Shown: positions 61,722 to 64,000 of the stretch, in pieces
Numbering within the stretch: the first letter of the stretch is position 1
Layout of the letters: each line of letters starts with the position of its first letter
Assembly (NCBI GenBank): GCA_017443345.1
Contig: JAFSNR010000029.1
Location: forward strand, 1 to 64,000
Direction of reading: 5' to 3'
Source of the DNA: Prevotella sp.
GTDB taxonomy: Bacteria; Bacteroidota; Bacteroidia; Bacteroidales; Bacteroidaceae
DNA length: 64,000 nucleotides
Notes under the pieces: model-generated
The model's input: only the letters and a program-made list of their open reading frames with translations
The model's database searches: none
Told to the model about the DNA's origin: nothing
Position numbers and translations under genes: made by a program

Positions 61722-62750
61722 TTATTCGCTGGCGTCATCTTTCCTACGGCGGAAGAGCACAGCGGCAATGACAGGGGCACCCACGAGGGCCGTGACACTG
61801 TTCACGGGGAGGGCGCCCTCGAAGCCTGGCATACGTGCGATGAGGTTACACACCAGTGCCAAAGCTGCTCCACAGAGCATCGTGGCAGGGATAAGCACAC
61901 GATGATCAGAGGTGCGGAAGAGGGCACGGGCCAGATGAGGCACGGCAAGGCCGATAAACATGATAGGACCGCAATAGGCTGTGACAATGGCCACGAGCAC
62001 GCCTGAGCAGAGGATGACCAACAGGCGCGCCCTACGGATATTCAGACCAAGATTAGCCGCATAACGGTCACCCAACAGCAGCAGGTTCATCGATTTCACG
62101 AGCAGGAAACTCAGCGGCAGGAGGATGGCCATCAGCACGACAAACAGCACCATCTCATCGCCTGAGACACGCGAGAACGAGCCCAGTCCCCAAACAACGA
62201 AGGCCTTCACATCCTCTTCAGGCGAGAGGAACTTCAACACACCTATGATTGCAGTGGCCAGATAGCCAATCATCACACCTATTATTAATAAAGTGACATT
62301 GCCACGCACCCTTTGTGAGATCCACACGATGAGCATCATCACAGCCAGCGCACCCACGATGGCAGCTATCGACATGGCTGCATCGCCCAGATATCCCAGT
62401 CGCGAGAGGGCCACGCCACCGAGTCTGCCTGAGAGCAGCACGACAAAGGCCACGCCCAGTGCCGAACCGTTGCTGATACCAAGCACAGAAGGACCTGCGA
62501 GCGGATTACGGAACACCGTCTGCATCTGAAGACCACAGACAGCCAGTCCTGCTCCTGCAACGATGGCCGTAAGAGCCTGTGGCAGGCGCGACTTCCAGAT
62601 GATGTTCTCCCATATCTCGTTGCTCTCAGCACCAATGAGTATGCCGCAGACATCAGCCACAGGGATGCGCACTGAGCCAATGAGGAGGTTGACTACCATC
62701 AGAACGACGATGGCCACCAGGAGCAATATGATATAAACAGGTCGCTTCAC
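61722..62750 (-). CDS. btuC: FecCD/BtuC-type ABC transporter permease
   Basis: 342 residues with about 10 membrane helices. Typical motifs are LPQALTAIVAGAGLAVCGLQ with MQTVFRNPLAGPSVLGISNG, LGDRYAANLGLNIRRARLL and GPIMFIGLAVPHLARALFR. The family imports vitamin B12 or ferric chelates. It pairs with the binding lipoprotein 4 bases upstream. No ATPase gene (btuD) follows; the next gene is unrelated, so the ATPase must be elsewhere. Confidence 0.88.
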   Translation of the reverse strand: MKRPVYIILLLVAIVVLMVVNLLIGSVRIPVADVCGILIGAESNEIWENIIWKSRLPQALTAIVAGAGLAVCGLQMQTVFRNPLAGPSVLGISNGSALGVAFVVLLSGRLGGVALSRLGYLGDAAMSIAAIVGALAVMMLIVWISQRVRGNVTLLIIGVMIGYLATAIIGVLKFLSPEEDVKAFVVWGLGSFSRVSGDEMVLFVVLMAILLPLSFLLVKSMNLLLLGDRYAANLGLNIRRARLLVILCSGVLVAIVTAYCGPIMFIGLAVPHLARALFRTSDHRVLIPATMLCGAALALVCNLIARMPGFEGALPVNSVTALVGAPVIAAVLFRRRKDDASE

Positions 62751-62754
62751 GACT

Positions 62755-63888
62755 TTATTCCAATAATCGATAGAACGTAGGCTGATAATCCGCCTCTACG
62801 AGCTCAGGATGGAAGATGGCCACGAAGTCCTTCAGCAACACATCGGGCTTCACGGGCGAGATCTCGTAATAGGCCGTCTGCTTCATGTTACAGTAGATCA
62901 CCTTCTTCTCCTGCCAAGCCTTGAAGAGCTCGTTGCGAGGCTCCGAGGCCTTCAGCGCTTCGTAGCTGAAGGCGTCAGGATAGCTGTTGAGGATGCGCCA
63001 GTAGTCAGCCTTTGCCGCCAAGGCATACATCTTCTCAAACTCCAGGTTCTCACCGCTCGTCTCCTCGTCGTTGATCACATAGTCGGCACCAGCGTCACGG
63101 AAGATCTGCGCCAGGTAGTTCTTGCCACCCACGGCGTGCCAGGTGCCATAATGCATCTCACCTGAGAAGACGGTGGGGCGCTCTTCTGGTTTGAATTCGG
63201 AGGTCTGCGACTTGAGAGCGTTATACCGCTGCTCGATACCCGCGAAGACTTCACTGGCCTCGCGCTCCTTACCAATAAGCATACCCACGAACTTGATCCA
63301 CTCAGCCTGTCCCAGCGGGTGAAGCTCCTGATAGCCGAGGTGGGGCACGAGGGTGATACCCGTCTCCTTGATCGCCTCATAGCCACCCCGCTTCGAGGGT
63401 GAGATAAGGATCACCTGCGGATTGGCAGCAAGTACCATCTCCGTATCGAAGTTGCCCTCCATACCGATTTTCACGATGCGCCCGTCCTTGGCGCGCTCCA
63501 GGATATCAGTGTTGAAGAGGTTCTTCGTACCCGTCAGTCCTTTCACCACGTCGTGAGCATCGAGGATGGTGAAGTTCGAGAGCTGCAACGACGTCATACA
63601 GATGGTACGCGTCACGGGCACCTCGATGCGCGTATAGCCCTGGGGCACGTCACCCCCACCCTGCACAAGGGCAAGGTGGTAGTGCTCTCCTACATCGACG
63701 AGTCTGACGCCAGCTGAGTCTCTGACGGTGTAGCCCGTGGCATAACGGGGCTTCACGAGCTCAAGGGCCGTCAGCGAGTCGGCTGCGCCCTCTGCCTCCT
63801 GACCACCACGCCCACAGCGACCTCCACAGCTGCAGAGGAGCAACAAGCCCGCGAAGGCCGTCATGAGTGGAAACAGTTGCTTCTGCAT
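62755..63888 (-). CDS. btuF: BtuF-like ABC transporter substrate-binding lipoprotein
   Basis: 377 residues with a lipoprotein signal (LLLLCSCGGR). It is a type III periplasmic-binding fold (PF01497-like): TRTICMTSLQLSNFTILDAH, AANPQVILISPSKRGGYEAI, LGYQELHPLGQAEWIKFVGM with LIGKEREASEVFAGIEQRYN, FSGEMHYGTWHAVGGKNYLA. In Bacteroidetes such proteins deliver corrinoids or iron complexes to the BtuC-type permease that follows. The link to B12 is suggested by the nearby cobalamin operon but not proven. Confidence 0.85.
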   Translation of the reverse strand: MQKQLFPLMTAFAGLLLLCSCGGRCGRGGQEAEGAADSLTALELVKPRYATGYTVRDSAGVRLVDVGEHYHLALVQGGGDVPQGYTRIEVPVTRTICMTSLQLSNFTILDAHDVVKGLTGTKNLFNTDILERAKDGRIVKIGMEGNFDTEMVLAANPQVILISPSKRGGYEAIKETGITLVPHLGYQELHPLGQAEWIKFVGMLIGKEREASEVFAGIEQRYNALKSQTSEFKPEERPTVFSGEMHYGTWHAVGGKNYLAQIFRDAGADYVINDEETSGENLEFEKMYALAAKADYWRILNSYPDAFSYEALKASEPRNELFKAWQEKKVIYCNMKQTAYYEISPVKPDVLLKDFVAIFHPELVEADYQPTFYRLLE

Positions 63889-63894
63889 AGGTCG

Positions 63895-64000
63895 TTATTT
63901 AACCAGATCAGAGTATTTGGCCACCTTATAGGTGAAAGCGATGTCCACAGGACAAATGCCCACAGGATAATTCTTTTCAAACGCACCATTCAGCGTATAG
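63895..64000 (-). CDS. C-terminal end of an unidentified protein (continues beyond the window)
   Basis: The minus-strand frame is open from the window edge and ends at TAA 63895-63897; 34 residues are visible (YTLNGAFEKNYPVGICPVDI, AFTYKVAKYSDLVK). Its stop is 6 bases before the BtuF-like ATG, so it is probably the preceding gene of the same operon. The fragment is too short to name a family. Confidence 0.5.
   Translation of the reverse strand, partial: YTLNGAFEKNYPVGICPVDIAFTYKVAKYSDLVK

Overview
The window looks like chromosomal DNA of a gut or rumen Bacteroidales, most probably a Prevotellaceae (Prevotella/Segatella-like) bacterium. The support is: Bacteroidetes-type promoters (-7 box TAnnTTTG) before most transcription units; a complete Sus-type operon; BspA-like, DUF4421, DUF6169, smalltalk and BT4734/VirE-type proteins; and several lipoproteins and TonB receptors. 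Taxonomy is inferred from gene content only.

Layout. 1-0.66 kb: end of a probable HU-like protein with a chitobiase C-terminal domain, a smalltalk gene, and a 180-bp broken copy of the neighbouring GH3 gene. 0.7-2.6 kb: two small membrane proteins and a DUF4421 outer-membrane protein. 2.6-22.4 kb: hemicellulose- or glucan-degrading genes (four GH3, three esterases of the CBM48-CE1 type, one GH43, and a GH31 fused behind a histidine acid phosphatase) plus a small OmpA/PorT-like barrel. No SusC/SusD pair lies in this part. 22.4-28.9 kb: CbiJ-CbiD fusion, glycerate kinase, an arylsulfotransferase-like lipoprotein, GltS, and a small DUF6169 pair. 29-36.9 kb: a decayed, repeat-rich island with fragments of a type I restriction specificity gene, a frameshifted DprA-like/nuclease gene with two truncated copies, a PIN toxin-antitoxin pair, a second broken small-gene pair, a BspA-like protein and long direct repeats. 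36.4-39.1 kb: a symmetrical inverted array of 8-bp TGTAGGC-type repeats upstream of a primase/helicase-like (BT4734-VirE) gene. 39.1-49.3 kb: a cobalamin operon read on the minus strand from a cobalamin riboswitch: two TonB receptors around an exported CbiK-like lipoprotein, then CobJ-CbiC, CbiE-CbiT and CbiG-CobM fusions. 49.4-60.7 kb: a starch/maltodextrin locus (GH13, SusF-like, SusE-like, SusD, SusC) divergent from a LacI-type regulator and an MFS sugar transporter, with a LacI-like operator between them. 60.7-64 kb: a two-repeat secreted protein and a BtuF/BtuC-type ABC importer pair, then the end of another gene.

How the genes may work together: the exported glycosidases and esterases would trim substituted xylan or similar glycans. 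The Sus operon would handle starch, with maltose taken up by the MFS carrier. The riboswitch operon together with BtuFC would serve corrinoid or cobalt acquisition and corrin ring synthesis by the anaerobic route.

The two signals I find most unusual are the mirror-symmetrical 8-mer array before the VirE-like gene (36402-36904), and a family of 35-bp elements each built of five degenerate heptads. The latter occur between genes and also inside conserved enzymes (GH31, GH3, CbiD, CbiE/T and one signal peptide).
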